Assembly (NCBI GenBank): GCA_003427395.1
Contig: BFEA01000466.1
Span: 989,621-1,030,819, forward strand
DNA length: 41,199 nt
Source of the DNA: Chara braunii
Taxonomy: Eukaryota > Streptophyta > Charophyceae > Charales > Characeae
Direction of reading: 5' to 3'
Shown: positions 1 to 9,835 of the stretch, piece after piece
Position numbering within the stretch: the stretch's first letter is position 1
Layout: every line of letters begins with the position of its first letter
Translations under genes and position numbers: made by a program
Notes under the pieces: generated by a model
What the model was told of the DNA's origin: nothing
What the model saw: the letters and a program-made list of their open reading frames with translations, nothing else
Databases searched by the model: none

Positions 1-1421
1 CCCCATGGCACTTCCCGAACCCCGAATTCCCCTGCCCACTGGCCGCCATGCGGCCACAAAGTCGCGCGGCCTCGCGGACACGTCCGAGGGGTCGCGGACC
101 TGGCCGAGGCTGTGGACTTCGCCGCGTTTACCCGCCTCAGAGGGGTATTCGTAGTCACTCGGTATTACGACTCTTGCGAAGTTTGCCGACGAAGCAAGCC
201 CCACAACCGCAATCCCAATGGCGAGTTGTGCCCGATGCCTATCCCACGGGAACCAGGCCTCTCCATTGCTATGGACGTCACCGGTCTGTTTCCCTGCTAC
301 CGCTTCGGGCACGACGGCATCCTCACGGTCGTTGACCGTTTGAGTAAGTACGCGTGATTTCTCTTTTGCAAGTACTGTGCCACGACTTTGGAACTTGTGC
401 GCCTTTTGCACACTGGCTGGATTTGCAGCCACGGCGTACCAGAAGACATCGTCAGCGACCGCGACACTCGTTTCATATCAGCATTCAAGACTTCTCTGAT
501 GCAGAAATCCGACACCAAGATGAAACCAAGTTTAGCTCGACACCCACAAATAGGCGGACAAACGGAGCGGGCACATCAAACCGCTCAAATGATGCTTCGC
601 ACGCTCATCCATCGGAATCAGAAGGATTGGGTTGACCGCCTCCCCAACATCGAGTTCGCCTACAACACTTTGTTGCATCCGACGATCGCGTGACTCCATT
701 CGAGTTGCACCACGGTGGCCGGAAAGGTCGTATCTTCGCTGATCTTTTCCTCCCACGAACAGCCGACATAGACGTTGCTTGCTCCCCCACTTTCATCCGG
801 AAGTACAGGGAATTGCTGGCTCAAGCCCTCGTGAACATGCAAAAGGTTAAAGTTTGCATACAGCAGCAAGACAACAGGCATCGCGTACCGTATCCCATCC
901 GCGTCGGTGATCTGGTTTGGGTCTCCGTGGAAGAGTTTGCACTCGAGCAGGATGTTTCACGCAAACTACTCCCCAAGTGGTTTGGACTATGGCCCGTAAC
1001 GTCAACTGCAGGCGATGAGCCGGATGACCCCTCATTTTTTATCAACATCCCCCCGCATCTGACGGTCGATCCAGTCTTTCACGCCTCGAAGCTGGCGACA
1101 GATACACCAGTTAAGTGCTACGACTTCCCTGGCCGACGATCGCAAGACCCTCCATCTATAGATGGTCATCAGGAAGTTGACCGCGTCATCACAGATCCCA
1201 AGTACGGCAGCAAGCCTCGACAGTACAAAGTTACCTTCAAAGCACTGGCATGCGATCCCGACGACACTCGATGGATTTCAGGAGCAGATTTGAAAGCATC
1301 CTCACCGCTGATCTACGCTCACTCTGAACGACAAAGGTTAGCTAAGGGAGCTTCACGACCTGCCCCTCCCACCCGGACTTTGGTCCCTCCCTCAGACAGA
1401 CAGCTTGGCCCTCGCAGGTAA
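1..1421 (+). pseudogene. Ty3/gypsy pol 3' end: integrase and C-terminal tail (degenerate)
   Basis: This is the integrase end of a gypsy polyprotein, which would join retrotransposon cDNA to chromosomal DNA. The visible landmarks are a CEVC zinc-binding pair near 172-183, a first catalytic Asp in MDVTG near 275, a second in SDRDTRF near 455 and the Glu in GQTERAH near 560. A GDLVW box follows near 905 and a chromodomain-like tail near 1170-1290. The frame is broken by an in-frame TGA at 355-357, probably an old CGA, and by a one-base shift near 690. The upstream HH zinc ligands are not convincing and the 5' part lies outside the window. The tail ends at a TAA just before a polypurine tract, as expected for the 3' end of such an element. 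The family call is firm; activity is excluded. Confidence 0.85.
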
Positions 1422-1433
1422 GCTCGGTCTTTC

Positions 1434-1446
1434 AAGAAGGGGGGGG
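1434..1446 (+). promoter_or_regulatory. Polypurine tract of the gypsy element
   Basis: AAGAA followed by eight G lies 12 bases after the pol stop and directly before TGTGGCATAC. This is the position of the plus-strand primer (PPT) next to a 3' LTR. The placement is direct observation; the role is inferred from retrotransposon structure. Confidence 0.65.
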
Positions 1447-1486
1447 TGTGGCATACTGCGCAGCCACACAGGCCCGACCAGCGTTC

Positions 1487-1614
1487 TCAGCCTAAGAGCC
1501 TGAAAACAAGGGCCTACAGGCCCTGTGTCATTTCAGCCTAAAAGCCTGAAAACAAGGGCCTACATGCCCTGTGTCGTTTCAGCCTAAAAAGGGTCCTCCA
1601 GGTCCTGAGTCTTT
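1487..1614 (+). repeat. 46-bp tandem repeats in the LTR U3
   Basis: Two nearly identical 46-bp units start at 1487 and 1533 with TCAGCCTAARAGCCTGAAAA. A shortened 36-bp unit starts at 1579 and a further diverged start lies at 1615. The first two units differ at only a few positions. Tandem units in U3 often act as enhancer-like repeats in LTR retrotransposons; that role is inferred here. Confidence 0.8.
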
Positions 1615-1803
1615 TCAGCCTGAAACAGAGGGTCATTTTCAGGCCCTCATAAGATCGACCTGCCTTGAAACTTAAGCACCAGACCAGGGTTTTAGCACAG
1701 ACCATTTTGGGACTATTTTCAAGACAACCTTTGTTTGAACTTCAACGCCAGGGTCTGGCACGTCTTGGCATTGCCAAGAGAAGCCTCCTAGACGACCCAG
1801 CAC

Positions 1804-1810
1804 TATATAA
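1804..1810 (+). promoter_or_regulatory. TATA box of the LTR promoter
   Basis: TATATAA within CACTATATAAG, about 357 bases inside the putative LTR. The context fits the U3/R boundary of a gypsy LTR, with transcription expected to begin roughly 25-35 bases downstream. Confidence 0.5.
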
Positions 1811-2212
1811 GATTGGTCTGCCCTACAGGCTGCATGTAGTCAGGAGGTAGTTCATAGGGACTTCCCAGGCACTTCATGTGCAGGAGGCAGGAGGCAATCT
1901 TCAGGATTCGGCAGCTGCACTCTGGAGGAGCGTTGCAGTAGTAGTAGTACCGTTAGCAGTAGTCTTCAGCGTCGGGCGCTATTAGGAGCTCGAGTAGCGT
2001 TGGAGAGAGAGAGATGGTTGGCGGAGGCTAGTGTGACTTACCTGTGGCGCCATAACTCCAGCTTCGTCTTCGATGTACGTGCAACAAGGCGTCACTTTCA
2101 CAGGTTAGTACCGGACTGAGAGAGAGAAAGAAAGTTCTTCTTCTTCCTCTTCTAAGTCCACCATCTCTCCCTCACCCTCTCGCTACCTAACTTTTCAGTA
2201 TCTGCAAACTAC

Positions 2213-2230
2213 GAGAGAGAGAGAGAGAGA
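2213..2230. repeat. (GA)9 microsatellite
   Basis: A perfect GA dinucleotide run, part of a wider GA/CT-rich stretch (about 2000-2230) that includes several shorter GAGAGA runs. Confidence 0.9.
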
Positions 2231-2440
2231 TTGGTGACTTTGGGACTTGACGACATTTGGATCCAGACTCTACATTGGGATTGAGACGTTGGACGAGGGA
2301 TTATTTGGGACCTGTACCGAAGACTTGGTGTTGACGACATTCCCATCTTCCCCTTTTCTTCGTCTAACCCCCATCTTCTTCGTTTGTGTATGGTTGGGGG
2401 TTGGCGCATTCTTCCTGTGTGAGCACCAGGCCCCTTCACA

Positions 2441-3380
2441 CCATGGAATGATGATGATGTATGTTTGGTCTGCATTGCAATATTGATTGTTCGGATCACT
2501 GGTATATTAGCCTTCCGCTGCGCTATCTTATACTATGTGAGAGAGGTCAGTTCTTGTTTTGGTATGCACCTTTACAGTATGCGACAGTTGCGGTATACGC
2601 ACATACCCTCCTCACAGGCCATCCTCCCAGTTTGTTGCTTTGTACTTATATAGAACTAATCGAAGGAGCAAATGCCTCAAGCATTCCCGGGGAGGCTTCA
2701 TCTACTGGTGGGGAGCTGCACCTGCTGGGAAAGGGGCCCAGTGTCCCCTTTTACGATTGCAAAATCCATGTACAGAGTTGAAATGGAGTATGCAAGGGGA
2801 GTGCCTCTTCAGCCTGATAAGCCGCCACAACTATTCATGAAGATGCTAGGTACTTCCCCTGCTATTATGTGGGTGGTGAATAGTTGTGAGGATGGTTACC
2901 TTCATCCACCTCCCTTTGAATCCTTTAACTGCTAAACCCTTGGAACCTTAAACGTTGATCCCTCTCTTCAGCCAGAATGTATGGCAATGGCTCTGAAATT
3001 GCACTCTTCTAGATCGGTCTCGATGTGGCCTTAGACATGCTATTCCCCATAACCAGGGAGTTATCAGGGCTGCTAATCCCTTTTGATAGGGGTTGCCAAG
3101 TAGCCCGACTCATGTGAGACCTATTCCCTCGGTGTTCCCCCTTCCTTGCTTCGTAGCTTCCCTTTTCCCTGTTTACCGTTTGCCTGTCCAATTGACTCCC
3201 TAGGACGCCTTTCTGCTGCTTCCATGGAATGCTGGCCTGGGGGGAAGGCCCCTGCTCGCCCTTAGTTGATGCGTGTTGGTTGAGGACTCCTCGCTTTTGC
3301 GTCCGCCGCCTGTTGTGTTTGGTGACTCTGGTTCTGCTCAGCTTTCACTCCTGTCTCCAGCCTTTAGACTGTTTGTCCTG
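2441..3380. other. Unassigned stretch
   Basis: No coding region, RNA gene or repeat structure that I can support. Short open frames here have no recognisable motif and overlap each other in several frames. Confidence 0.6.
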
Positions 3381-3386
3381 ACGGGG

Positions 3387-3497
3387 TTAGGGGGTGGGGG
3401 GGGGGCAGGAGCACGGGGGGAAGAGGGGCGGGTAGTGAGGGTGGTGATGGAGGGGTCTATGGGACAGGCACGGGCTGGGGGGGGCGGGGGGGGGTGA
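3387..3497 (+). repeat. G-rich tract with many G-runs
   Basis: At least six runs of four or more G occur in about 110 bases, with pure G-runs of up to ten. The spacing allows intramolecular G-quadruplexes on the plus strand. It lies just beyond the end of the minus-strand LINE fragment, where that element's C-rich 3' UTR would be. Confidence 0.7.
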
Positions 3498-3499
3498 AA

Positions 3500-4265
3500 C
3501 ACTAGGGACGAAGGGGTCGGGACAAGGACGAAGTTAGTCGGAAGGTATGGGACTTGGAATTCTTTAAGTGACTTTCTCTGCCAAGTGCGCTCTGAGCTCC
3601 TCCAGAGTTTCCACAAGATGTCCAGTCTCGCGTCCAAGTCGCGGAACATCCTGTGGGGATCCTTCCATATTTGTATATAGGAGTCGTGGATGGGTGCTTA
3701 GGCATGAGACTCCGTTTCATTGCGGTAGTCTTTCGGCATGTTCTTCCAAGCTTCGAGGGTGTGGGACCTGATCACCTCCTCTATTGCTTGTTGGGCCTGC
3801 TGCAGGCTAAATATATGGTATTTTCTTTCGAAGGAGCACTTTGCACACCAGGTCGACATTAGTATTTGTAGTCTTGTATATGAGAATAGGTTAACTGCAA
3901 AGGGAGACCATTGGGCCAGCAGGTGTTGATTCTAACCAGTAAGAGGAGGCCTAGGTCCCATGGGATGTGGAATGTCGTTAGCGAGTGGAAGGCCGCGTCC
4001 CACCACTGCCACAATTGGGTGACCATCAGGCATGCCAGAAGACACTGTTCAAGTGTTGCACGGGCGGGTGGGGAAGCTCTCCCACAGTAGGAGCAGATGG
4101 GGGACAGATGACCCTTCTGTTCCAAGTTGGTTCTGAATACCAACCAGTTCGGTGTGGGGAGGCTTCAGTGTAAAATCTGCCACTGCAGCGATCAGAGGTT
4201 TATGGGCATAATCTTGGTAGAAGTGGACCAGGGCGGGTTGTGTAGCAAGACCGGGTTTATAGATT
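3500..4265 (-). pseudogene. LINE ORF2 C-terminal fragment with RT zinc-binding region
   Basis: Read on the minus strand, the segment shows the end of a LINE ORF2. A weakly conserved stretch with QWQILH and NWLVFR (about 4200-4130) is followed by a zinc-knuckle block containing CSYCGRASPP (about 4090-4060). Next come a tryptophan-rich stretch (QLWQWWDAAF) and a helical tail with IEEVIRSHTLEAWKN and DILWKLWRSS down to about 3580. This order matches the zf-RVT domain and tail of LINE-A, -B and -C here. Several in-frame stops (near 4160, 4190 and 3700) interrupt it. No endonuclease or RT core remains, so it is a dead 3' fragment. Its 3' end is not defined and no poly(A) tail is clear. Confidence 0.65.
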
Positions 4266-4269
4266 AGTC

Positions 4270-5897
4270 TTGAGCCAATCTTTCAGTTATTATTTGGTTG
4301 ATGGGCTTTGGATGTATCTATAGCATCATTGGTTTTATGTTGTGTGATCACTCCATGTTATTACTGACTTTTATACACCTGGTCAGTATTAAATAGATAG
4401 ACATTGCTCCAACACTATGAAGATCAATGAAATGGCACTCGCGCCTGCAACTATGGCACGATTAACGGGAATGAGAAAACAATGATAAGACAACCAACGA
4501 ACTTCAAAAAATGTCACGGAAACAGAAAATGCAACCAATGTTAGAAAAACTTCGAAGAACTTGTGACATCCCTCCTCTTCCTTCTCGCTGTCCTTGTTGT
4601 CCGCTCTCCTGCTTAGCCTCTCAGACAGTTGTTGCTCACTGCTCCGGTCTTCTCCTTCAAGTTCCCCTCCTCAACACCCCTCCTCTCCCTCTGCAGCATT
4701 CCTTCTCCTCCTTGTTTTTTCTCCTTCAAGGCCAACGTGCAATCCATCTGCAATATAACTCCTCCTCCTCGACTTTCTGCGCTCCTTCACTCCTCGGCTC
4801 CCCTCTCTCGTACCGTTCTCCAGCTGCCATAGTGGCACCCCTCTCTCCTGACGCTTGTCGTCCTTCAGCTGCCATAACAACATCTCATTTTCTCCTCCTC
4901 ACTTTCTGTCTCTTGACGTTCAGCGTGGCATGTTCAATAAAGTTTCAAGAACTATGAGACATGGAGAGAGAATGTTAAAATCATTCGAACACGCACACAT
5001 TCGTTACACTGCACATGCTTTTCATTCACAAAGGAACTAATTCACATGCATCGAAGTCCTATAAGAGGAAGAGAGAAACAAGCTTAACATGACTTAATTT
5101 ACATGCGCACATTCACCGATAAATCACTATAAAAGCAATTTATATGCGCACATTCATCGATAAATCACTATAAACACAATCTCCAACATTGACAACCACG
5201 GTCATGCACATGACTCAGTCAGCAAGCACGAATTTGCACGAAGAACGAACAAACATAAAGAAGCGGGACTCCTGGCCTCCTATTGTTTTTTTTTTTTAAT
5301 ATGTCACGTGCCGTGTGCAATGCATCATCATCATCAATAACAAGAATCGTGTGTCAGGTCAACCACATTGGCTGCACATGCACATGCATATACACATCAT
5401 CCTCCACCACTGTTCCATATCTCTGGATCCGACCCACCGGACCTACCACTTCAATCACCTCATGCTATTACCCTGCACAGTTAGTCAGGTATATGAAGCA
5501 TGTTCAGCGCGACGTCCTTCACGCATAGCTCGCACAATTTTGTAGTTGTGATCAAAGAGGAGGAGAGGAACGGGCTGCGTGGAATAGTAGTGCGGAATCT
5601 GGCAGGGTGCCGGCGTAGATCAAGGGGAGATGGGCAGTCTAAATGAGTAGCGAAGAGGGAGATATCAAGACGAGGAGGAAGTTGTGGGATGGTTTAAATT
5701 CTCACAAAGTCGATGTGATCAGTCGAGCTGCACGCAATATTACCATCTCTATTGTTTGATCTGACCGGCTAGAATGCGACAAATTGTCCACAAAGAAGTT
5801 GAGGAGGGAGGGAAGGAGTTGGCCTAAAGCGGACATGCGAGAAGCAATCATTTTTGAATGCAAATTCAAACCGCTACCCACATGTGCGCAAACTGCA

Positions 5898-5902
<5 letters not shown>
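4270..5902. other. Gene-poor stretch with CT-rich and repeated segments
   Basis: No supported gene. 4560-4920 is strongly CT-rich on the plus strand (many CTCCTC and CCTTC units). 5286-5297 is a 12-T run. Open frames over the CT-rich part are low-complexity and not convincing. Confidence 0.6.
5102..5178 (+). repeat. 41-bp direct tandem repeat
   Basis: The motif TGCGCACATTCAYCGATAAA occurs at 5104 and again at 5145, followed in both by TCACTATAAA, giving a 41-bp period with few differences. Confidence 0.85.

Positions 5903-5952
<50 letters not shown>
5903..5952 (+). repeat. Poly(A) tract, 50 A
   Basis: An uninterrupted run of 50 A preceded by five T. It could be the tail of an unrecognised plus-strand retroposed sequence, but I see no element upstream and no target duplication. 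Its length may also be imprecise in the assembly. Confidence 0.9.
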
Positions 5953-5953
<1 letters not shown>

Positions 5954-6715
5954 ACTATTTATCTTTTGTTCATGCGACTCTTTCTCGACCATGCCATGAA
6001 CCAAATTGCTAAATTTACAGGGGCATCTTTATAATTGTGTTCCCATGTATGTAAATCCCAATCCTACATTTATGTTAGCCCTTTAAAATTTAATTGCGGG
6101 TTACACACCTTGCAAATTTGATTTCATGTCTTTTCTCAACGTTCTTTGACCATCCGATAAAAAAAATTGGGCGACCTTTACTATTCATCGTTCTAACTTC
6201 CTCGCCTACTCGACCAGACAGTTTTACTTTACTCCCTTACTTTTATCTCACCCACGCCCTGACCATGCGGTCGAGATCTACAATAATTTTGCCCTATGTT
6301 TAGACTTTTTATGTGATGGCCCATTACTAACAATTTCAAGCGCACATTGCCGTCGTAGGCTATAATTTCATAGGACAGAACTAACAGCTCGGCCTTCATG
6401 GTCAAGAGGTGCTTGATAATTTTGAACATCCACTTCCTCTAATTTTACTGTGCGTCATAATAATACATGACATGTAGGACCATTTATTCGCCTTGCTACA
6501 AGGACCAAGGGTATCCACTACATGGAGATTGGCACGTCTGCACCCTTTCATGACACTGCGGGCCTACCCATAACAAGTTAACAACCGTTCGGGCGGTGAG
6601 GTCTCACTTTGTGCAACATGTACAAAACACAAAGAATAACCTTGTAAGGCTATTTATTTCGGCAACATAGTTTTACGAAAATTATTTTTTGTAGTGGCTA
6701 CCACTATATTCATAG
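5953..6715. other. Unassigned AT-rich stretch
   Basis: I see no gene, RNA or structured repeat that can be supported here. Confidence 0.5.
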
Positions 6716-7085
6716 TCATGAGGAGGAGATTGAGAACACCACTTTTAAGTTTTAAGTGTCACCCTTTTCTTAAACCCATTTTTATTTTTTTGTGATGTCG
6801 TTTGGGCTCACCAATGTTCCTATAACGTTCCAAGAAGTATGAAGCGGGATGTTTGAGCGATTTTGAATATTTATATCGTTGTGTACCTCGACGATATTTT
6901 GATATTCAACAAACGTTGAGGGGGCAGTTGGATCATCTTATAGAGCTCACAAGGCAATTATTCTATGCTAAACTCAACAAATGTAGGTTTGTGTATGAGT
7001 GATTCAGAATTCTATTATTTAAGCCACATCGTATCTCCAAACGATATTCATTTGGATTGTAAAATACTTGCAATTCAGGAGTCAC
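6716..7085 (+). pseudogene. Ancient Ty3/gypsy reverse transcriptase fragment
   Basis: A decayed piece of gypsy RT. VMSFGLTN at 6792 corresponds to the usual VMPFGLTNAPATF block. It is followed by CTSTIF..YST, an out-of-frame relic of the YLDDILVFS catalytic motif (GTACCTCGACGATATTTTGAT near 6884-6904). A weak match to the thumb (HLIELTRQLFYAKLNKC-like) comes after, then a block resembling FLGHIVSxxGI near 7010-7050. Upstream, HEEEIENTTFKF at about 6716-6750 resembles the motif before the VMPFG box. Several stops and frame changes show great age. No LTR or other domain is attached. Confidence 0.6.
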
Positions 7086-7174
7086 TTGCTTCTATAAATG
7101 TTAGTGAGAGTATGTTCATGTATGAGACACTTCAATTATTGTTGTACGTTGTTTGTTTAGAACTTTGCTTGCAT

Positions 7175-8108
7175 TGTGACCCTACTGTACAAGAAGGACG
7201 ATCAGGAGAACATTTGTAATTATAGGCCAATCACCCTACGTACCTTCCCCTACAAAAATTCTGGCGAAAGCGTTAGCGTTCAGAATACTAGAGCTCAAAG
7301 ATAAATGTTTCCACATAGATCAAGTTGGGTTTATCCAAGGTATGCATATACTAGACAAAGTTTTAACTACGAATGAGGCAACAAGGAAAGTCAAAAAGAA
7401 AAGAATGAATGCAGCTATCATGTTTATCGATTTTGAAAAAGCCTATGACAGAATGAATGCAACTATCCTGTTTTCCGATTTTGAGAAAACCTATGACCAA
7501 GCCAATTAGGCCTTCCTCAACGTGAGCATGGAACGAATAAGAGTGGGACCTAACTTTAGGAAATGGTTCAAGATTTTGTACAATCATGCCTCAGGATATG
7601 TACAAGTTAACGGACTAATTTCAGAACGGTATCCGATCTCCCGGTCGGTCCGTCAAGGGGACCGTCTAACCCCACCGATCTTTTTGTTTGTCATGAAAGT
7701 TATCGTCTCCTTCCTACATAAAGATCCCTTGATCCCAAGGTTGTTAGACATCAACGTCGGTACCCCTTCACCACATCCAATTTCCAACAGTGATAATGTT
7801 TGCCCTCACGGTCCTCATAAGGGCATCTGACTCTTCTGTAAAAGCTCTCGTAAGGGCAATGAAAGTTTTTAGGTTGGCTTCAGAAATGAAGATCAATTGG
7901 AAGAAGACGATAGGTTGGTGGCTATCAGAGAAGGAGACACCCCAAATGGAGGGACCTGAGGCAGAAATGGCATGGGAGAAACTGGAAGAGCCAACGAGAT
8001 ACCTGAGAATTATGATAACAAAAGATGGTCCCGCCCCACAAATGACACAGAATCTGCTAACCAATCAAATTAATTAAATGGGGAGATGGGCCACCATTTC
8101 CAAGAGCA
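7175..8108 (+). pseudogene. LINE-A reverse transcriptase core (broken)
   Basis: Target-primed reverse transcription domain. Visible in order: TLLYKKDD with NYRPITL (about 7178-7240), VGFIQG near 7325-7340, motif A FIDFEKAYDR at 7423-7452, then VQVNGLIS at 7602-7625. SVRQGDRLTP follows at 7646-7675, and RASDSSVKAL and MKINWKKT lie beyond a frame change near 7790. The catalytic motif C (normally ADD) is degraded to a GATAAT-containing stretch near 7790-7800 and is not intact in any frame. Stops and at least three frameshifts are present. A 48-bp duplication repeats motif A. The protein is clearly inactive, but the L1-like RT assignment is solid. Confidence 0.8.
7402..7497 (+). repeat. 48-bp tandem duplication over RT motif A
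   Basis: Two adjacent 48-bp copies (7402-7449 and 7450-7497) differ at about six positions. Each carries the catalytic motif A sequence, FIDFEKAYD in the first and FSDFEKTYD in the second. 48 is a multiple of three, so the frame is kept and the catalytic Asp is duplicated. Confidence 0.9.
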
Positions 8109-8505
8109 GGTTAATTTTCAGGCCCATTTATAAGAAAACCAGACAGTCATTTTAACAATACTTCACACCAATCTATAGAGTGCATTTCTTACGACCCCAT
8201 CACAGAAAAAAAACCTAAAAAAAACAATTAAAAACATATAAAACAGCAAGCCAAAGGTGCATTTCCATGAAATTTGGCCAAAAAAAAACTCGACCAATTT
8301 CAGAAATTTCAGAAATCTTAACAGCGCAAATTCTAAAACTCCAAATAACCCCAAATTTCATATACAACAACCGTATCAAAATGCACATATAGCAAAAACT
8401 TGAAATTCCAAAAAAACATGAAATTTGAGCCAAAAACCCTAATTTCAGAAATTTCAGGCCTAAAAACCAGATGCCCCGTTAACCTCTTGTGCCATTTCCA
8501 CCTCA
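8109..8505. other. AT-rich noncoding interruption of LINE-A
   Basis: LINE-A coding similarity stops after ISKSRL and resumes at GKIL near 8511. The intervening DNA is A-rich, with AATTTCAGAAATTTCAG-type motifs at about 8300 and 8441. It is probably an insertion. TTTCAGGCC occurs at 8116-8124 and 8452-8460 and could be a target duplication, but no terminal inverted repeats are seen, so the element type is unknown. Confidence 0.45.
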
Positions 8506-9376
8506 TTGTTGGGAAAATCCTTAACCATTAACATCTCCATCTTTTCAATGATGTTGTATATTACCTCTATCTGGACTAATACCAGACCAAACTATCAAAG
8601 AGATGAACAGTAAAGCTAGCGCATACCTATGGTCAGGCGACCCAAATAAAACGAAGTACATCCCTAAGATGGCCTGGCAATACATAACGAGAAAACCATC
8701 TAAGGGGGGACTAGAGATCATCGATCCCAAACAGGAAACCAAAACCCTCTAGATAAAGTGGATAGTCAAGTTACTAACCCAACCCGGTCTGGCATGGCAT
8801 AAGCTAGCCCTTGAGAGCATCAAAGTTATAACCCCCATCCAGAGCCCAATCAACATGGCTGGTCTGTTTTGGGTGATGAAAAAATAGTGGACACCGAAGA
8901 CGGGCAGAAGGAGACGACTTGCAAACTCGGCCCCAAACGAGATGCGATCAACTACCCCCTGCTGGACAACTCCCATCCGCATTTGGAGAGAAATGATGCC
9001 AAAAAAGTTAAAAAACCAAAGTCCAAAGAGGAAGTCCTACGCCAGCCCCTCTTTGGGAACCCATGCGTGAGAGACGCAAGGGGTCACGCACTGTCACTTG
9101 CAAACGGGCATCGATGGCTCTCTTGGATCACACACGGGGTCTGGCAGGTGAGTCACATTTGGGATGAAAAGGGAAAAGATTGGATCGGTGAGGAACAACT
9201 GAGACTACGCCTACAGGGTTGTCATTGTCAGTGCCATGATGAGAATCTGACAATAATAATCAATAGCATTCTGGTCGGTTGGAAAAACTTATTAGAACAG
9301 GACTTCTCTTGGAAATCAGGGGAGTGGAGAGTACTGACCCAAGAAATGGTACCACAAAGAGCCTATCAATTCTACC
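8506..9376 (+). pseudogene. LINE-A RT C-terminal region (thumb and linker)
   Basis: The LINE reading resumes with GKIL, ISIFSMMLYYLYL-like, IKEMNSKASAYLWSGDP and KMAWQYITRKP, then GGLEIIDPKQ and WIVKLLTQPGLAWHKLAL (8511-8820). This is the segment after the RT palm in LINE ORF2 proteins; the same SARFIWK/GLGIIDP pattern occurs in LINE-B. TAG and TAA stops are present near 8751 and 8886. From about 8869 an open frame runs to the MITE and carries LNGHRWLSWITHGVW-like linker sequence ending in RAYQFY, where the MITE interrupts the codon for Arg. Confidence 0.7.
9369..9376 (+). repeat. Target site duplication, left copy (ATTCTACC)
   Basis: ATTCTACC directly left of the MITE; the identical octamer follows it at 9836-9843. 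Removing the MITE and one copy rejoins the LINE-A reading frame as QFYRKSPT, which confirms the boundaries. Confidence 0.9.
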
Positions 9377-9835
9377 CTACGAAACCCCGTCCGCGAAGTC
9401 GAGCTCAGAGCGGCTCCGGCCGCGGTTGGGTGCGGCCGCGACTTTTAGGGATTGTTTTAGACTTTAAAAAATTCTCAAAAAACAAAACAAAAAATATGGG
9501 GTTGCAGATGTTTTCGAGATCTAAATTGCGCAATTTTTTATTTTATTTTTTGACTTTGTCTTTGAATTTTAAAATTTCAAAAACTAATTTTTTTGAGGCA
9601 AAAGCTGTTTTGTTTTATTTTTTCAAGAAAAAAATATGAAATTTATGTGGTTCTTTATTTTAAATTCAGTAAAGTTTTTGGATATGAATCCAAGGCAAAA
9701 TTTGTTCAATATATTTTTCTGCATAACATATTGTTTTTCAGAATTTTTTGAATTCGTTTTTTTTTTTTTTTTTTTTTCATGGCCATGGGGTCGCGGCCTA
9801 GGCCGCGCATGGCCGCCTCCGGGGGGGATTCATAG
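9377..9835. mobile_element. hAT-like MITE (459 bp)
   Basis: A non-autonomous DNA transposon between two copies of ATTCTACC. The ends are inverted: the left begins CTACGAAACCCC and the reverse complement of the right begins CTATGAATCCCC, 10 of 12 positions matching. Just inside both ends are GC-rich arrays of GGCCGCG/CGCGGCC (about 9412-9440 and 9789-9814), resembling the subterminal transposase-binding repeats of hAT elements. The core is very AT-rich with a 21-T run (9757-9777). No coding capacity is credible. An 8-bp duplication is the hallmark of hAT insertion; the superfamily call rests on that and on the layout, since the terminal bases do not match the hAT consensus well. Confidence 0.8.

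Larger units (their letters stand above)
1447..2440 (+). repeat. Putative 3' LTR of the gypsy element
   Basis: The sequence starts with TGTGG immediately after the polypurine tract and contains a TATA box at 1804-1810, as a U3 promoter should. The right end is uncertain. I place it at CACA, 2437-2440, because it gives a short TGTG/CACA inverted pair. The second LTR is outside the window, so neither the length of about 994 bp nor a target duplication can be checked. Internal content includes 46-bp tandem units near the left end and GA-rich stretches toward the right. Confidence 0.5.

Noticed and set aside
3273-3497. Short plus-strand frame rich in Gly/Ala/Val/Arg
   Set aside because: Translation of the G-rich tract; no domain or start context.
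4511-4957. 148-codon plus-strand frame
   Set aside because: Low-complexity Ser/Leu/Pro sequence produced by the CT-rich tract.
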